Assembly: GCF_019623905.1 (NCBI RefSeq)
Contig: NZ_CP069370.1
Coordinates: forward strand, 2,666,001-2,730,000
Source of the DNA: Neotabrizicola shimadae
GTDB taxonomy: Bacteria; Pseudomonadota; Alphaproteobacteria; Rhodobacterales; Rhodobacteraceae
Direction: 5' to 3'
Length of the DNA stretch: 64,000 bases
Positions 1 to 10,119 of the stretch are shown one piece after another (the stretch's first letter is position 1; each line of letters opens with the position of its first letter). Both the position numbers and the translations under genes were made by a program. The notes under the pieces were generated by a model. The model was not told the DNA's origin, ran no database searches, and saw only the letters and a list, made by a program, of their open reading frames with translations.

Positions 1-1
1 G

Positions 2-1213
2 GGCGACCGCATCTATGCCCGCCTGACCCCGCGGCGCGCCCGCTCGATGGCAATGGCGGCGCATGGCCGGGCCAAGGCGGGCCTGCGCATCGGTCTTCTG
101 GACGGGGTACCCCTGTCCTGGAAGGACCTGTTCGATGCCTCGGGCGCCCCGACAGAGGCCGGTTCGGCCCATCTGAAGGGCCGGGTGCCGGAGGTGGATG
201 CCGTGGTCCTGGCCAATGCCACCGAGGGCGGGGCGATCTGCCTGGGCAAGACCCACATGACAGAGCTGGCCTTTTCCGGCCTGGGGCTGAACCCGGTGAC
301 GGCGACGCCGCCCTGCATCAACGACGACCGCGCGGTGCCCGGCGGCTCGTCCTCGGGCGCGGCGGCATCGGTCGCCTTCGGGCTGGCCCCGGCGGCGGTG
401 GGGTCGGACACTGGCGGATCGGTGCGGATTCCCGCTGCCTGGAACGACCTCGTGGGGCTGAAGACCACACATGGCCGCCTGTCGCTGCAAGGCGTCGTGC
501 CGCTGTGCCCACGGTTCGACACGGTGGGGCCGCTCGCAAAAAGCGTGGAGGATTGCGCGCAGATCCTGGCGCTCCTGGAAGGCGGTCGCCCGGCCGACCT
601 GACCGGCGCGGCCATTGCCGGCGCGCGGCTGGCCGTGCTGGACACCGTGGCGCTGGAGGACGTGCGCGAACGCCCCGCGCTTGGCTTCGAGGGCGCAGTG
701 GACAGGCTGGCGGTCGCGGGGGCAAGCGTGACCCATATCCAGGCGCCCGAAGTGGCCGAGGCCATGGCGCTGGCCGGGGTGCTGTTCACCGCCGAGGCCT
801 GGGCGACCTGGGGCGAGACCATCGAGACCGCGCCGGAAAAGATGTTCCCGCCGGTTCTGAACCGCTTCCGCGCCGGGGCGCAGGTCCTGGCTGCGGACTG
901 GATCCGCGCCTGGGTGCGGCTGGACAGGCTGCGCCGGCAATGGGCCGCGCGGGTCGCGGGCTTTGACGCGGTGCTTCTGCCGACCTCGCCCATCCTGCCG
1001 CCCGACCGCGAGCGCCTGCTGACCGAGCCTGACTTCTTCACCGCCGAGAACCTGCTTGCGCTGCGCAACACGCGCATCGGCAACCTGATGGGCGGCTGCG
1101 TTCTGACACTGCCCACCGGCCAGCCCTCCTGTGGGCTGTCGCTGATGGCGGGACCGGGCGAGGAGGAGCGGCTTCTGCGCCTGGGCGCGGCGGCGGCGCG
1201 GGCGCTTGGCTGA
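2..1213 (+). CDS. Amidase signature family hydrolase (5' end outside window)
   Basis: Hydrolyses a carboxamide bond; the substrate cannot be told from sequence. The reading frame is open from base 2, so the N-terminus lies upstream of the window and the ATG at 47 is internal. The amidase catalytic set is visible: the Lys in SWKDLFD (codon near 122), the Gly/Ser-rich GGSSSG stretch (about 340-360), and the nucleophile region SDTGGSVRIPA (about 403-435). About 404 codons are present, close to the family's usual 430-480. It overlaps the next small gene by 8 nt, so the two are probably co-transcribed. Aspartyl/glutamyl-tRNA amidotransferase subunit A is a relative but less likely, because there is no gatB or gatC here. 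Confidence 0.85.
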   Translation, partial: GDRIYARLTPRRARSMAMAAHGRAKAGLRIGLLDGVPLSWKDLFDASGAPTEAGSAHLKGRVPEVDAVVLANATEGGAICLGKTHMTELAFSGLGLNPVTATPPCINDDRAVPGGSSSGAAASVAFGLAPAAVGSDTGGSVRIPAAWNDLVGLKTTHGRLSLQGVVPLCPRFDTVGPLAKSVEDCAQILALLEGGRPADLTGAAIAGARLAVLDTVALEDVRERPALGFEGAVDRLAVAGASVTHIQAPEVAEAMALAGVLFTAEAWATWGETIETAPEKMFPPVLNRFRAGAQVLAADWIRAWVRLDRLRRQWAARVAGFDAVLLPTSPILPPDRERLLTEPDFFTAENLLALRNTRIGNLMGGCVLTLPTGQPSCGLSLMAGPGEEERLLRLGAAAARALG

Positions 1214-1481
1214 GGGCTTCACCTTCACCGCGCGCATCCTGCGCAAGGAAGCGTTCCTGCCGCGCTATGTCGTGGTCAAGCCTGAATTCGTCTTGGGCAG
1301 GACGGGGTCCTTCGCGGCACTGGTGAGCCTGAACGGCTCAGCGCCTTTTGCCCGGACCGTCCATCCCTGGGGCAAGGGATCGGAGGCGTTTTTCTTCAAC
1401 CTGACGGAACCGCAGTGCCGCAAGGCCGGGGTGGACACCGGCAGCGTTTGCGAGGTGCGGGTCGAGCCGCTGGACCGGTAG
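1206..1481 (+). CDS. DUF1905-like small protein
   Basis: A 91-residue protein with a TTG start overlapping the amidase stop. Its pattern (an early FTARILRKE strand, a central VSLNG, a Gly-rich turn near HPWGKGSEAFFF, and a closing GSVCEVRVEPLD) resembles the small beta-rich DUF1905 family. I infer this from pattern only. Function is unknown. The overlap suggests translational coupling to the amidase. The TTG start is the only one that keeps the conserved N-terminal strand. It ends about 75 bases before the convergent ftsK gene. Confidence 0.6.
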   Translation: MAEGFTFTARILRKEAFLPRYVVVKPEFVLGRTGSFAALVSLNGSAPFARTVHPWGKGSEAFFFNLTEPQCRKAGVDTGSVCEVRVEPLDR

Positions 1482-1558
1482 GGGCGCCCCACAGGGGAAG
1501 CGTATTCGGTCTCATGGACGAAGAAGTGCCGGACCCTTGGAAGGGTCCGGCCTTGGCC

Positions 1559-4500
1559 TTACGCCTCGGGAATGAGGATCTCGCGCTTGCCCACATGGTT
1601 GGCCGGAGTGACGACGCCCTGGTCCTCCATCTGCTCCACCAGGCGCGCGGCCTTGTTGTAGCCGATGCCCAGCTTGCGCTGGATATAGGAGGTCGAGCAC
1701 TTGCGGTCCTTGGCCACGATGGCCACCGCCTGGTCGTAAAGCGCGTCGTCGCTGCCTTCACCGCCGCCCAGTCCCAGGACGGCGTCGATGGAATCGGCCA
1801 CCTCGTCATCCGGCCCCTCGACCACGCCCGACATGTATTGCGGCGGGCCGAAGCTCTTGAGGTAGGTGACGATCTCCTCGACTTCCTCGTCGGACACGAA
1901 GGGACCATGCACGCGGTTGATGCGACCGCCGCCAGCCATGTAAAGCATGTCGCCCATGCCCAGCAGCTGTTCGGCACCCTGTTCGCCCAGGATGGTGCGG
2001 CTGTCGATCTTGGAGGTCACCTGGAAGGAAATCCGGGTGGGGAAGTTCGCCTTGATCGTGCCGGTGATCACGTCGACCGAAGGCCGCTGAGTCGCCATGA
2101 TGAGGTGGATGCCAGAGGCCCGCGCCATCTGCGCCAGCCGCTGGATACAGGCTTCGATCTCCTTGCCGGCCACCATCATCAGGTCGGCCATTTCATCGAC
2201 GATGACCACGATATAGGGCAGAGCGACGGGCTGGAATTCGTCGGTCTCGAACACCGGCTCGCCGGTATCCTCGTCAAAGCCGGTCTGGATCGTACGCTTG
2301 AACATCTCGCCATTGGCCAGCGCCTCGCGGACGCGGCCGTTGTAGCCTTCGATGTTGCGCACGCCCATCTTGGACATCTTGCGATAGCGCTCCTCCATCT
2401 CGGAGACGACCCATTTCAGCGCCACCACGGCCTTCTTCGGATCGGTCACGACGGGGGAAAGAAGGTGCGGGATGCCGTCATATACGGAAAGTTCCAGCAT
2501 CTTCGGGTCGATCATGATCAGCCGGCACTCTTCGGGCGAGAGCTTGTAGAGCAGCGACAGGATCATGGTGTTGATCGCCACCGACTTGCCGGACCCCGTG
2601 GTCCCCGCGATCAGCAGGTGGGGCATCTTGGCGAGGTTGGTCACGATGGGCTCGCCCGCGATGTCCTTGCCGAGCGCCAGCGGCAGCCGCATGTTGCTGT
2701 CGCCGAAGTCGCGGGCCGACAGGATCTCGCGCAAGAGCACCTTCTCGCGGTGCGCATTGGGCAGTTCGATGCCGATGACGGATCGCCCCGGCACGGTCGA
2801 GACGCGCGCCGACAGCGCCGACATCGACCGGGCGATATCATCGGCCAGGCCGATCACCCGGCTTGCCTTCAGGCCCGGCGCCGGTTCCAGTTCGTAAAGC
2901 GTGACCACGGGGCCGGGGCGCACGGCGACGATCTCGCCTTTGACGCCATAGTCGTCCAGCACGTTTTCCAGCATCCGGGCGTTTTCTTCCAGCGCCTCAT
3001 CCGACAGCGCATGGCGCTGGATCGTGCCGGGGTTGGCCAGCAGCGACAGCGGCGGCAGTTCATAGGCCGGGGCCGGCTCGTCGAACCGCAGGCGGGGCTG
3101 TGCCTCGGCCACCGCGCGGGTCGAGGGCTGCACCGGCTTTTTCGGCGCGTGCTGCACCACCGCCTTGCGTTCGGGCAGGGCAGCGGGGCGCTGGACGGGA
3201 GCCTCGTCCTCCCATTCCTGCACGGCGAAGGCGTTGACGATCTCGTCCTCCTCGACCTCGGCCATCACCTGCGGCACGGGGGCCGGCACGGGGGCCGGCG
3301 CGGGAGCGGCGGGCGGTGGGGCGCGGCGCGTCACCACGGGTTCGGCCAGGCGCGCGGACTGGGCCGGCGCCGGAGCGGGCGCGGCGGCGGGGGCAGGACG
3401 GGTCGCGGTCAGCGGCGCGGGCGCCATGGCCGGATCGGCGGGCACCTGGGGCACGACGCGGCGCGTGTCGGCCAGCAGGGGTTGGGGCCGTTCGCGGCGC
3501 GCGACCGGCGGTTCACGCCGCTGCACGGCGGCAGTCACCGGATTCAACGGCATCTGGCCGTGGTTGGCGCGCGACCGGATCACATCCGAGATGCGCGCCT
3601 TGATGCGTTCTTCGGGCGGCAGGTCATCGGCCAGCACCATCGGTTCCATCGGCTCGGGCGCGGCTTCGGCCATGCGCAGGCGGTTCTGCACCCTGGCCAG
3701 CAGGCCCACCTTGGCGCGCGGCGGTTCGGTCACGCGCGGCTCGGCGCGCAGCGCCTCTGGCCGGCCCCATTGCGGCGCGGGGGCGGGCGCCGGTTCCGGC
3801 AGCATCGCAGGTTCGGCCGCCTGCGGCATGAACCGGCGCAGCGACCATTTCGGCTGCGGCTCGGCCACGGGTTCGGGCGCCGGCTCGACCTCTTCGACCA
3901 GCTGCACCGGAGTCGCGGCGCGCGCCACGCGACCGGCCTTCAGTGGCACGGGCGCCGAAACCGGCATCGGCGGCGGCGCAAGTGCCGCCTGCCGCGCGGC
4001 CTCGGCCTGTTCGGCCGCCCGGCGCTCGGCCCGCTCGGCCGCGCGTTCGGCCAGGCTCGCCTTCTTGGCTGCGGCATGATCCTTCATCGCCACCGCCGCC
4101 TTGGCCGAACCGGCCAGACCCTGGCCCAAAACGGTGATGATGCCCTGATAGCAGACCACCACGCCCACCATCAGGAACCGGGCAATGGCCTTCAGCTCGC
4201 CTTGATCGAAGCCGGTCACGAACAGCATCATCGCCACCAGCCCCAGGCCAGTGGCCGCCGACAGCAGCTTCAGTCCGAAGCCCGACCCCACCGGCACCAG
4301 CCCCAGCACGGCACCCAGCACGGTGTCGCCGAACAGGCCGCCAAGGCCAAAGGCATGGGGCCAGTCCGGCCCCGGCACCAGCGTCGCGCAATAGACGGCG
4401 GCCAGCGCCGCGGTGATGACGGCAAAGACCACGCGGCCCGCCGCCCGGTCTGAGCCCAGATGCAGCATGTAGCGCACGCCCCAGGCCAGGATGATCAGCG

Positions 4501-4765
4501 GCACCGACCAGGCGCCCATGCCGCCGATGACCATCAGCGTCGAGGCGACGGAGGCCCCGAAATGCCCCAGCAGGTTCTGCGCAGGTTCGGCCGTTGCCAC
4601 CAGCCAGCCCGGATCCTCGGGCGAATAGGACCACAGCACCGCCGCCAGCGCCGCGGCCAGCGCGATCAGCACCATGCCGATCAGCTCTCGCCCGCGGCGT
4701 TCCAGGGTCGCCTGCATGTTCCGGTCCAGAAGCGGATCGCGCTGCCGTGCCTGATAGGATGCCAT
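1559..4765 (-). CDS. ftsK: DNA translocase FtsK
   Basis: Septum-anchored ATP-driven DNA pump that clears and aligns the terminus region for XerCD resolution at division. About 1068 residues. Four to five membrane segments lie in residues 20-190, followed by a long Ala/Pro/Arg-rich linker (about 230-560). The RecA-like motor has Walker [10 protein letters not shown] near residue 720 and Walker [10 protein letters not shown]. The C-terminal gamma winged helix that reads KOPS is present ([17 protein letters not shown]). I chose the ATG at 4765 because a GTGAGG Shine-Dalgarno precedes it; the GTG at 4780 overlaps the aminotransferase stop and would add five residues. Co-directional with the aminotransferase and nearly contiguous. 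Confidence 0.97.
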   Translation of the reverse strand: MASYQARQRDPLLDRNMQATLERRGRELIGMVLIALAAALAAVLWSYSPEDPGWLVATAEPAQNLLGHFGASVASTLMVIGGMGAWSVPLIILAWGVRYMLHLGSDRAAGRVVFAVITAALAAVYCATLVPGPDWPHAFGLGGLFGDTVLGAVLGLVPVGSGFGLKLLSAATGLGLVAMMLFVTGFDQGELKAIARFLMVGVVVCYQGIITVLGQGLAGSAKAAVAMKDHAAAKKASLAERAAERAERRAAEQAEAARQAALAPPPMPVSAPVPLKAGRVARAATPVQLVEEVEPAPEPVAEPQPKWSLRRFMPQAAEPAMLPEPAPAPAPQWGRPEALRAEPRVTEPPRAKVGLLARVQNRLRMAEAAPEPMEPMVLADDLPPEERIKARISDVIRSRANHGQMPLNPVTAAVQRREPPVARRERPQPLLADTRRVVPQVPADPAMAPAPLTATRPAPAAAPAPAPAQSARLAEPVVTRRAPPPAAPAPAPVPAPVPQVMAEVEEDEIVNAFAVQEWEDEAPVQRPAALPERKAVVQHAPKKPVQPSTRAVAEAQPRLRFDEPAPAYELPPLSLLANPGTIQRHALSDEALEENARMLENVLDDYGVKGEIVAVRPGPVVTLYELEPAPGLKASRVIGLADDIARSMSALSARVSTVPGRSVIGIELPNAHREKVLLREILSARDFGDSNMRLPLALGKDIAGEPIVTNLAKMPHLLIAGTTGSGKSVAINTMILSLLYKLSPEECRLIMIDPKMLELSVYDGIPHLLSPVVTDPKKAVVALKWVVSEMEERYRKMSKMGVRNIEGYNGRVREALANGEMFKRTIQTGFDEDTGEPVFETDEFQPVALPYIVVIVDEMADLMMVAGKEIEACIQRLAQMARASGIHLIMATQRPSVDVITGTIKANFPTRISFQVTSKIDSRTILGEQGAEQLLGMGDMLYMAGGGRINRVHGPFVSDEEVEEIVTYLKSFGPPQYMSGVVEGPDDEVADSIDAVLGLGGGEGSDDALYDQAVAIVAKDRKCSTSYIQRKLGIGYNKAARLVEQMEDQGVVTPANHVGKREILIPEA

Positions 4766-4776
4766 GACCGTTCGCC

Positions 4777-5967
4777 TCACCCGTAAAGACAGTCGCGAAG
4801 CCTGGTAAGCCCGCGCTGCATTTCGTCGATCGGGGCCACGAGCGCGACCCGCACATAGCGCGCGCCGGGGTTCATCCCCCCGACCTCGCGCGAAAGATAG
4901 GCGCCCGGAAGAACCCGGACCCCCGTTTCAACCCAAAGCTTCAAGGCCGCCGCCTCGCCGTCGCCCATCTGTTCGGGCACCGGCAGCCACAGGAAAAAGC
5001 CGCCATCGGGCGGGCGATAGCCGTTCGCCCCCCGGAAAACCGCGTCCGCCGCGGCAAACTTCGCGTGGTAAAGCGCCAGGCTCGCCTCGACATGCGCTTC
5101 GTCCGCCCAGGCCCGCTCGCTCACGCGCTGCAGGGGCAGCGGCAGGGGAGCCCCGGCATAGGCGCGCAGCTGGCGGATGCGGCGGATTCCCTCGGCGCCG
5201 CCGGCCACAAAGCCCGACCGCAGCCCCGGCAGGTTCGACCGCTTGGACAGCGACTGGAACATGAAGACCCGCTCGGGGTCGGCGGCGACCGCAGCCGCCA
5301 CTCCCATCACGCCGGGCGGCGGCGCCTCGCGCCAGATCTCGGAATAGCATTCGTCCGACAGCACGCGGAAATCGTGCCGCTCGGCCAGGGCCAGCAGCCG
5401 TTCCAGGTAATCCCGCGGCGCGACGGCGCCCTGCGGATTGGCGGGCGTGCACAGAAAGGCCAGCGCCACCCGGTCCAGAACCTCGGGGGCCAGGCTTTCA
5501 TAATCCGGCAGGAACCCGGTTTCCGCCGTGGCCGGCACATAGACAGGCTCGGCCCCCACGGTCAGCGCCGCCATGGCATAGGCCTGGTAGAACGGGTTCG
5601 GCATAAGCACCACGGGCCGCTTGCCGCCCTTGGTCTCGGGGCAAAGCGCCACAGCCGCGTTGAACAGCCCCTCGCGCGTGCCGTTCAGCGCCATGATGCG
5701 GTCGGTCCCGACCGTCGCGCCATGCCGGCGCGCGATCCAGGCGGAAATGGCCGCCAGAAGCTCTGGCGTGCCATCGTTCGGGGGATAGACGCCAAAGCCC
5801 GCCATCGCCTCGGCCATCACGGGCGCCACGAAATCGGGCATGGGGTGACGCGGCTCGCCGATGGTCATGGCAATGGGTTCGCCGCCCGGAGCATGCGAAT
5901 CCAGCAGCTTCCGCAAGCGCGGAAACGCGTAGTCAGGCAGGTTCGAGAACCGCTCGGGATACGCCAT
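4777..5967 (-). CDS. PLP-dependent class I/II aminotransferase
   Basis: Fold-type I aminotransferase of 396 residues. The PLP Schiff-base lysine is in [10 protein letters not shown] (K242), preceded by SDECYSE (D205, Y208) and the TPANPQG asparagine (N177). The sequence style matches the LL-diaminopimelate/N-succinyl-DAP aminotransferase-like subgroup, so a role in lysine or peptidoglycan precursor synthesis is possible. Substrate is not proven. Its stop nearly abuts the ftsK start, so the pair is probably one transcript from the divergent promoter region 5968-6272. Confidence 0.85.
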   Translation of the reverse strand: MAYPERFSNLPDYAFPRLRKLLDSHAPGGEPIAMTIGEPRHPMPDFVAPVMAEAMAGFGVYPPNDGTPELLAAISAWIARRHGATVGTDRIMALNGTREGLFNAAVALCPETKGGKRPVVLMPNPFYQAYAMAALTVGAEPVYVPATAETGFLPDYESLAPEVLDRVALAFLCTPANPQGAVAPRDYLERLLALAERHDFRVLSDECYSEIWREAPPPGVMGVAAAVAADPERVFMFQSLSKRSNLPGLRSGFVAGGAEGIRRIRQLRAYAGAPLPLPLQRVSERAWADEAHVEASLALYHAKFAAADAVFRGANGYRPPDGGFFLWLPVPEQMGDGEAAALKLWVETGVRVLPGAYLSREVGGMNPGARYVRVALVAPIDEMQRGLTRLRDCLYG

Positions 5968-6272
5968 TCATGCCTCAACCTCGGGGTCTGTCGCCCCTAT
6001 TGACGGTCAGGATAGCGGGCATCGCCGCACCGGTCCAGAAAAGCGTGACGCCCGTGCCTGCCGACTGCCAAAATTGTGGCTTTTTCGCCCCTTGCAGGTC
6101 GAAGTTGCCGGAAACCGCAGGGTGCGGCACGCGCGCATGGTGCGGTTTGCGTTGAAAAGCGATACGGAACGGGCATCGCGGCCGGACGGAGCGACCTCCG
6201 CAGGCGATGACCGGGTCGGCGCCGGACCGCCGGCCCATTCGGGCCAAAGCCCGGCGGATGCAGGAGAATGCG
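5968..6272. other. Divergent intergenic region, aminotransferase / YidE-type transporter
   Basis: This 305-bp gap must hold the promoters for the leftward aminotransferase-ftsK unit and the rightward transporter gene. A less GC-rich patch lies around 6065-6160. I see no convincing operator, RNA or small gene; the reading frames here are short, with arginine-rich shadow translations. Confidence 0.5.
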
Positions 6273-7952
6273 ATGGTGCTTGCCCTGTTCAGCCTCAGCG
6301 ATGTGGCACTGGCCGTCGCGGCGCTTGCGCTCAGCGCCACGCTTGGCCTTCTGCTTGGCCGTCTTGAATACAAGGGCGTCGGGCTTGGGATCGGGGGTGT
6401 TCTGTTCGCCGGAATCGTGGTGGGCGACCTCTCGGCCCGGCTTGGCCTCGACTACAACATCGAGATGCTGGATTTCGTCCGCGAGTTCGGGCTGATACTC
6501 TTCGTCTTCACCATCGGCATCCAGGTCGGCCCCGGCTTCTTTGCCTCGCTGCGCCGGTCGGGGATGCAGCTAAACCTTGCCGCCGCCGCCGTCGTCCTTT
6601 TGGGCGTGGCCGTGACCCTGACGGTGCACTGGGTCTTTGCCGTTCCCGTGCCCGCTCTCGTGGGCCTAATGTCGGGCGCCGTGACGAACACGCCTGGCCT
6701 TGGCGCGGCCACGCAGACCCTGGCCGACCTCGGCGCCAGCCAGGCCGACGTCTCGCAGCCCTCGCTCGGCTATGCCATGACCTATCCCTTCGGCATCGCC
6801 GGCATCCTTCTGTCGATGATGCTGGTCCGCCAGCTCGCTCAGGTCGATGTCGCCGCCGAAGCCGCCGCCTGGGACGCGCAGCGCCGCCGCGGCCCAAGCG
6901 CCCTGCCCTCGCTGGACGTGGTGATCCGCAACGAAAATTTCGACGGACTGACGCTCGGCGAGGTGCCCGGCCTCTTCGATCAGGGCGTCGTGGCATCGCG
7001 CATGAAATCCGCAGGCGATCTGATCGTGCCCCGCCGCGACAGCCGGGTCCGGGTGGGCGATGTGCTGCACCTCGTGGGCCCCGCCGAAAGGCTGCACGCC
7101 ATGCAACTGGTGCTTGGCACCGAATCCGAGGTCGCCCTGTCCACCAAGGGCACCCAGCTGTCCTGGACGCGGATGGTGGTCACGGACAAGCATGTCTGCG
7201 GCCGCAAGCTGCGCTCCCTTGGCCTGACCGAGGAATTCGGCGTCACCGTCTCGCGCATCCTGCGCGCCGGCACCGAGCTTCCGGCCGAGGCCGAGGCCAC
7301 GCTGGAGTTTGGCGACATCGTCACCGTTGTCGGCCCGAAAGAGGCGCTGGAGCAGATCCGCGGCGTCCTGGGCGACCAGAAGCAGCGGCTGGACCAGGTG
7401 GACTTTCCCGCCGTCTTCATCGGCATCGCGCTTGGCGTGCTGCTCGGCTCGTTGCCCGTGCCCATTCCCGGCCTTCCCGTTCCCCTGAAGCTCGGCCTCG
7501 CAGGCGGCCCGCTGGTCGCGGCCATCCTGCTGGGCCGCCTTGGCCGGTGGGGGCCGTTCATGTGGGTCATGCCGCCGGCCGTGAACCACGCGCTGCGCGA
7601 ATTCGGCATCGTGCTGTTCCTGGCCGTCGTCGGCCTGAAATCCGGCGACCGCTTCCTTGACACGCTGCTGCACGGCGACGGTCTTCTCTGGGTGGGCTAC
7701 GGGATGCTCATCACCCTGGCCCCGCTTCTGATCGTCGGCCTCCTTGCGCGACTGGTTTTCGGCTTCAACTACCTCACGCTCTGCGGCGTTCTGGCCGGCT
7801 CCATGACCGATCCGCCCGCGCTCGCCTTCGCCAATGCCCAGGCCGACTCCCCCGCCGCCTCGATCGCCTATGCCGCCGTCTATCCGCTGGTCATGGGCCT
7901 GCGCATCTTTGCCCCGCAACTGATCGTGCTGCTTCTCTTCGTCCCAGCCTGA
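6273..7952 (+). CDS. YidE/YbjL/AspT-type putative transporter
   Basis: Inner-membrane protein of about 559 residues in the aspartate:alanine exchanger superfamily. Two hydrophobic blocks of about five helices each flank a soluble middle region of two RCK_C (TrkA-C) domains, roughly residues 200-375. The repeated helix signatures are visible: GLILFVFTIGIQVGP in the first half and GIVLFLAVVGLKSG in the second, with matching TNTPGLG and TDPPALAF re-entrant motifs. The start at 6273 follows CAGGAGAATGCG; the upstream in-frame codon at 6207 has no such site. Substrate is unknown: AspT exchanges aspartate and alanine, but most members are uncharacterised. Confidence 0.85.
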   Translation: MVLALFSLSDVALAVAALALSATLGLLLGRLEYKGVGLGIGGVLFAGIVVGDLSARLGLDYNIEMLDFVREFGLILFVFTIGIQVGPGFFASLRRSGMQLNLAAAAVVLLGVAVTLTVHWVFAVPVPALVGLMSGAVTNTPGLGAATQTLADLGASQADVSQPSLGYAMTYPFGIAGILLSMMLVRQLAQVDVAAEAAAWDAQRRRGPSALPSLDVVIRNENFDGLTLGEVPGLFDQGVVASRMKSAGDLIVPRRDSRVRVGDVLHLVGPAERLHAMQLVLGTESEVALSTKGTQLSWTRMVVTDKHVCGRKLRSLGLTEEFGVTVSRILRAGTELPAEAEATLEFGDIVTVVGPKEALEQIRGVLGDQKQRLDQVDFPAVFIGIALGVLLGSLPVPIPGLPVPLKLGLAGGPLVAAILLGRLGRWGPFMWVMPPAVNHALREFGIVLFLAVVGLKSGDRFLDTLLHGDGLLWVGYGMLITLAPLLIVGLLARLVFGFNYLTLCGVLAGSMTDPPALAFANAQADSPAASIAYAAVYPLVMGLRIFAPQLIVLLLFVPA

Positions 7953-8018
7953 GCCATCGCTTGACGTGCCGCCCATGCCCGCGGAACATCACCGCGGACA
8001 ACGCCACGGGAGGGGACA

Positions 8019-8474
8019 TTGGCCGCAAGCTTCATCACGCACCGCATGCTCAACTTCGGCGATTGCGACATCTCGGGCACCGCCTATTACCCGGCCTACA
8101 TGAACATCCTCAACGGCGTGGTCGAGGAGTTCTGGACCCACATCGGCTTTCCCTGGCACGAGATCATCTGGAAGGACCGCTGGGGCACCCCCACCGTCCA
8201 CATCTCCTGCGATTTCTCGAAACCCTCGTTCTTCGGCGACCGCCTGCGGTTCGAGATCACGGTGCTCAAGGTCGGCCGTTCCTCTCTGCGGCTGCGTCAC
8301 AACGTCTTCTGCGGCGAGGAGTTCCGGTTTTCCTCGGAACATGTCCTCGCCGCCAGTTGGCTGGACAGTCACACCTCGATGACTTGGCCCGACGAGGTGC
8401 GCGCGAAACTGGAAAGCTTCCTGCCCACGGCCGGCGGCAACGCCGACCACCGCCCGGTTCAGGCCCAGACCTGA
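8019..8474 (+). CDS. Acyl-CoA thioesterase, 4-hydroxybenzoyl-CoA type
   Basis: Single hotdog-fold protein of 151 residues. The active-site segment FGDCDISGTAYYPAYMN contains the aspartate typical of 4-HBT enzymes, which hydrolyse aromatic or short acyl-CoA thioesters. A TTG start is supported by GGGAGGGG just upstream. The 3' end overlaps the convergent ABC ATPase gene by 16 nt. It may serve the aromatic CoA-ester pathway encoded further right, but it is separated from it by the ABC operon. Confidence 0.8.
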   Translation: MAASFITHRMLNFGDCDISGTAYYPAYMNILNGVVEEFWTHIGFPWHEIIWKDRWGTPTVHISCDFSKPSFFGDRLRFEITVLKVGRSSLRLRHNVFCGEEFRFSSEHVLAASWLDSHTSMTWPDEVRAKLESFLPTAGGNADHRPVQAQT

Positions 8475-9259
8475 TCGGGGTCGGGCAGCGGGATCGCCTC
8501 CAGAAGCTCGCGCGTATAGGCGGCCTGCGGCGCGGCGAACAGCGCCGCCGTCTCGCGGTCCTCCACGACCAGCCCGTGGTGCAGCACCAGCACGCGCGAA
8601 CACAGCCGCCGGATCACCGAAAGGTCATGGCTGATGAAAGCCAGCGTCAGCCCCAGCTCGCGCACCAGCCCCTCCAGAAGGTTCAGCACCTGCGCCTGGG
8701 ACGACACGTCCAGCCCAGACACGATCTCGTCCGCCAGAATGAACTCGGGCTCCAGAGCGATCGCCCGCGCGATGCCCACCCTTTGCCGCTGCCCGCCCGA
8801 CAATTCATGCGGGTACCGCCCGGCAAAGCCGCGCGGCAGGCCCACATGGTCCAGCGCGCGACCCACCCGCCCCGCCACATCGTCGAACCCGTGCAGCCGC
8901 ATCGGTTCGGCGATGATCGTTCCCACCGTATGCCGCGGGTTCAAGGATGACATCGGGTCCTGAAAGATCATCTGGAACCGCCGCCGCAGCGGCCGCAACT
9001 CAGCCTCGGACAGATGCGTGATGTCCGTGCCCCCAAACCGGATCACGCCGGCCGAAGGCTCCAGAAGCCGTACCAGCGCGCGCCCCAGCGTGGACTTGCC
9101 GGACCCTGACCCGCCCACGATCCCCATCACCGCGCCCTTGGGGATGGTGAAGCTCATCCCCTTCAGGATCTCCAGCCGCGGCGCCGCCCCGAACAGCGGC
9201 TTCTTCGTCATGTCGGCCAGCGAAAGCCGCAGCTCCGCCACCTCGTACAGCGCGCTCAT
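8459..9259 (-). CDS. Oligopeptide-type ABC transporter ATPase (OppF/DppF-like)
   Basis: ATP-hydrolysing subunit of a peptide/opine/nickel (PepT) family importer, 266 residues. Walker A is GGSGSGKST, the signature LSGGQRQR, Walker B FILADEIVSGLD, and the H-loop FISHD. Note the Ser-Gly after the Walker B Glu (EIVSGLD) in place of the usual EPTSALD. Last gene of a leftward operon; its start overlaps the stop of the partner ATPase gene by 4 nt. The C-terminal extension is short compared with typical OppF. Confidence 0.9.
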   Translation of the reverse strand: MSALYEVAELRLSLADMTKKPLFGAAPRLEILKGMSFTIPKGAVMGIVGGSGSGKSTLGRALVRLLEPSAGVIRFGGTDITHLSEAELRPLRRRFQMIFQDPMSSLNPRHTVGTIIAEPMRLHGFDDVAGRVGRALDHVGLPRGFAGRYPHELSGGQRQRVGIARAIALEPEFILADEIVSGLDVSSQAQVLNLLEGLVRELGLTLAFISHDLSVIRRLCSRVLVLHHGLVVEDRETAALFAAPQAAYTRELLEAIPLPDPDQVWA

Positions 9260-10119
9260 GCCACCCCCCGGTCCATTGCCGCCACCTCGGCCCGCACGGC
9301 GGCAATCACCGCCTCGGGCACCGGCGTCAGGCTTGCCGCGGGGTCGGTGTATTTCGGCGTCGCCGCCAGAAGCGCCCGCGAATAGGCATGGCCCGGCCCG
9401 CGGAAGAAGGACCGCACATCGGTATCTTCCACTACCATCCCGGCATAAAGCACGGTCAGGCTCTGGCAGACCTTCGACACCACCCCCAGATCATGGGTCA
9501 CGAACAGAAGCGCCGTGCCGTGGCGTTCCTGCATCTCCTTGATCAGCTTCAGGATCTGCTTCTGCACCGTCACATCCAGTGCCGTGGTGGGTTCATCCGC
9601 GACAATCAGCTTCGGCTCCGCCGCAAAGGCCGAGGCGATCAGGATGCGCTGCCGCATCCCGCCCGAAAGTTCATGCGGATAGGCCCGCATCACCCGCTCG
9701 GGGTCGGGAATATGCACCTCCGCCAACAGTTCCCGCGCCCGCGCCTCGGCGCGCTTCCTCTCCCAGCCCAGGATATCCACCAGCCGGTCGGTGATCTGCG
9801 GCCCCACGCGATGGCTGGGGTTCAACGCCGTCAGCGGATCCTGCGGGATCAGCGCGCAGGTGGCCCCGATCCGCCGCCGCCGCTCCGCCGGGGCCAACCC
9901 CTGCAAATCCACCCCGTCCAGAAGGATCTCGCCCCCAGTCACGGCAACCGACCTTGGCAGGATCCCGAGGATTGCCTTGCCGATCATCGACTTGCCCGCG
10001 CCGCTTTCGCCCACCAGGCCCCGCACCTCGCCCGCGGCCACCGAAAGGGACACCCGGCGCAAGAGCCGCCCGCCGTCCTTCAGCCGCACCTCCAGATCGC
10101 GGATCGTCAGATAGCTCAT
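9256..10119 (-). CDS. Oligopeptide-type ABC transporter ATPase (OppD/DppD-like)
   Basis: Second ATPase of the importer, 287 residues. Walker A GESGAGKSM, signature LSGGMRQR, Walker B LIVADEPTTALD, H-loop VTHDLG. The ATG at 10119 overlaps the permease stop as ATGA, which fixes the start although the frame stays open far upstream. The C-terminal PepT-specific tail (GPGHAYSRALLAATP) is present. It works with the adjoining ATPase as a heterodimer. Confidence 0.92.
   Translation of the reverse strand: MSYLTIRDLEVRLKDGGRLLRRVSLSVAAGEVRGLVGESGAGKSMIGKAILGILPRSVAVTGGEILLDGVDLQGLAPAERRRRIGATCALIPQDPLTALNPSHRVGPQITDRLVDILGWERKRAEARARELLAEVHIPDPERVMRAYPHELSGGMRQRILIASAFAAEPKLIVADEPTTALDVTVQKQILKLIKEMQERHGTALLFVTHDLGVVSKVCQSLTVLYAGMVVEDTDVRSFFRGPGHAYSRALLAATPKYTDPAASLTPVPEAVIAAVRAEVAAMDRGVA

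Noticed and set aside
3231-3420. Repetitive GC tract inside ftsK as a tandem repeat
   Set aside because: It encodes the Ala/Pro-rich linker of FtsK; low complexity is expected there.
1415-4453. 1012-codon open frame on the plus strand opposite ftsK
   Set aside because: Translation is His/Gly/Arg-rich with no domain; it is the antisense shadow of the certain ftsK gene in high-GC DNA.
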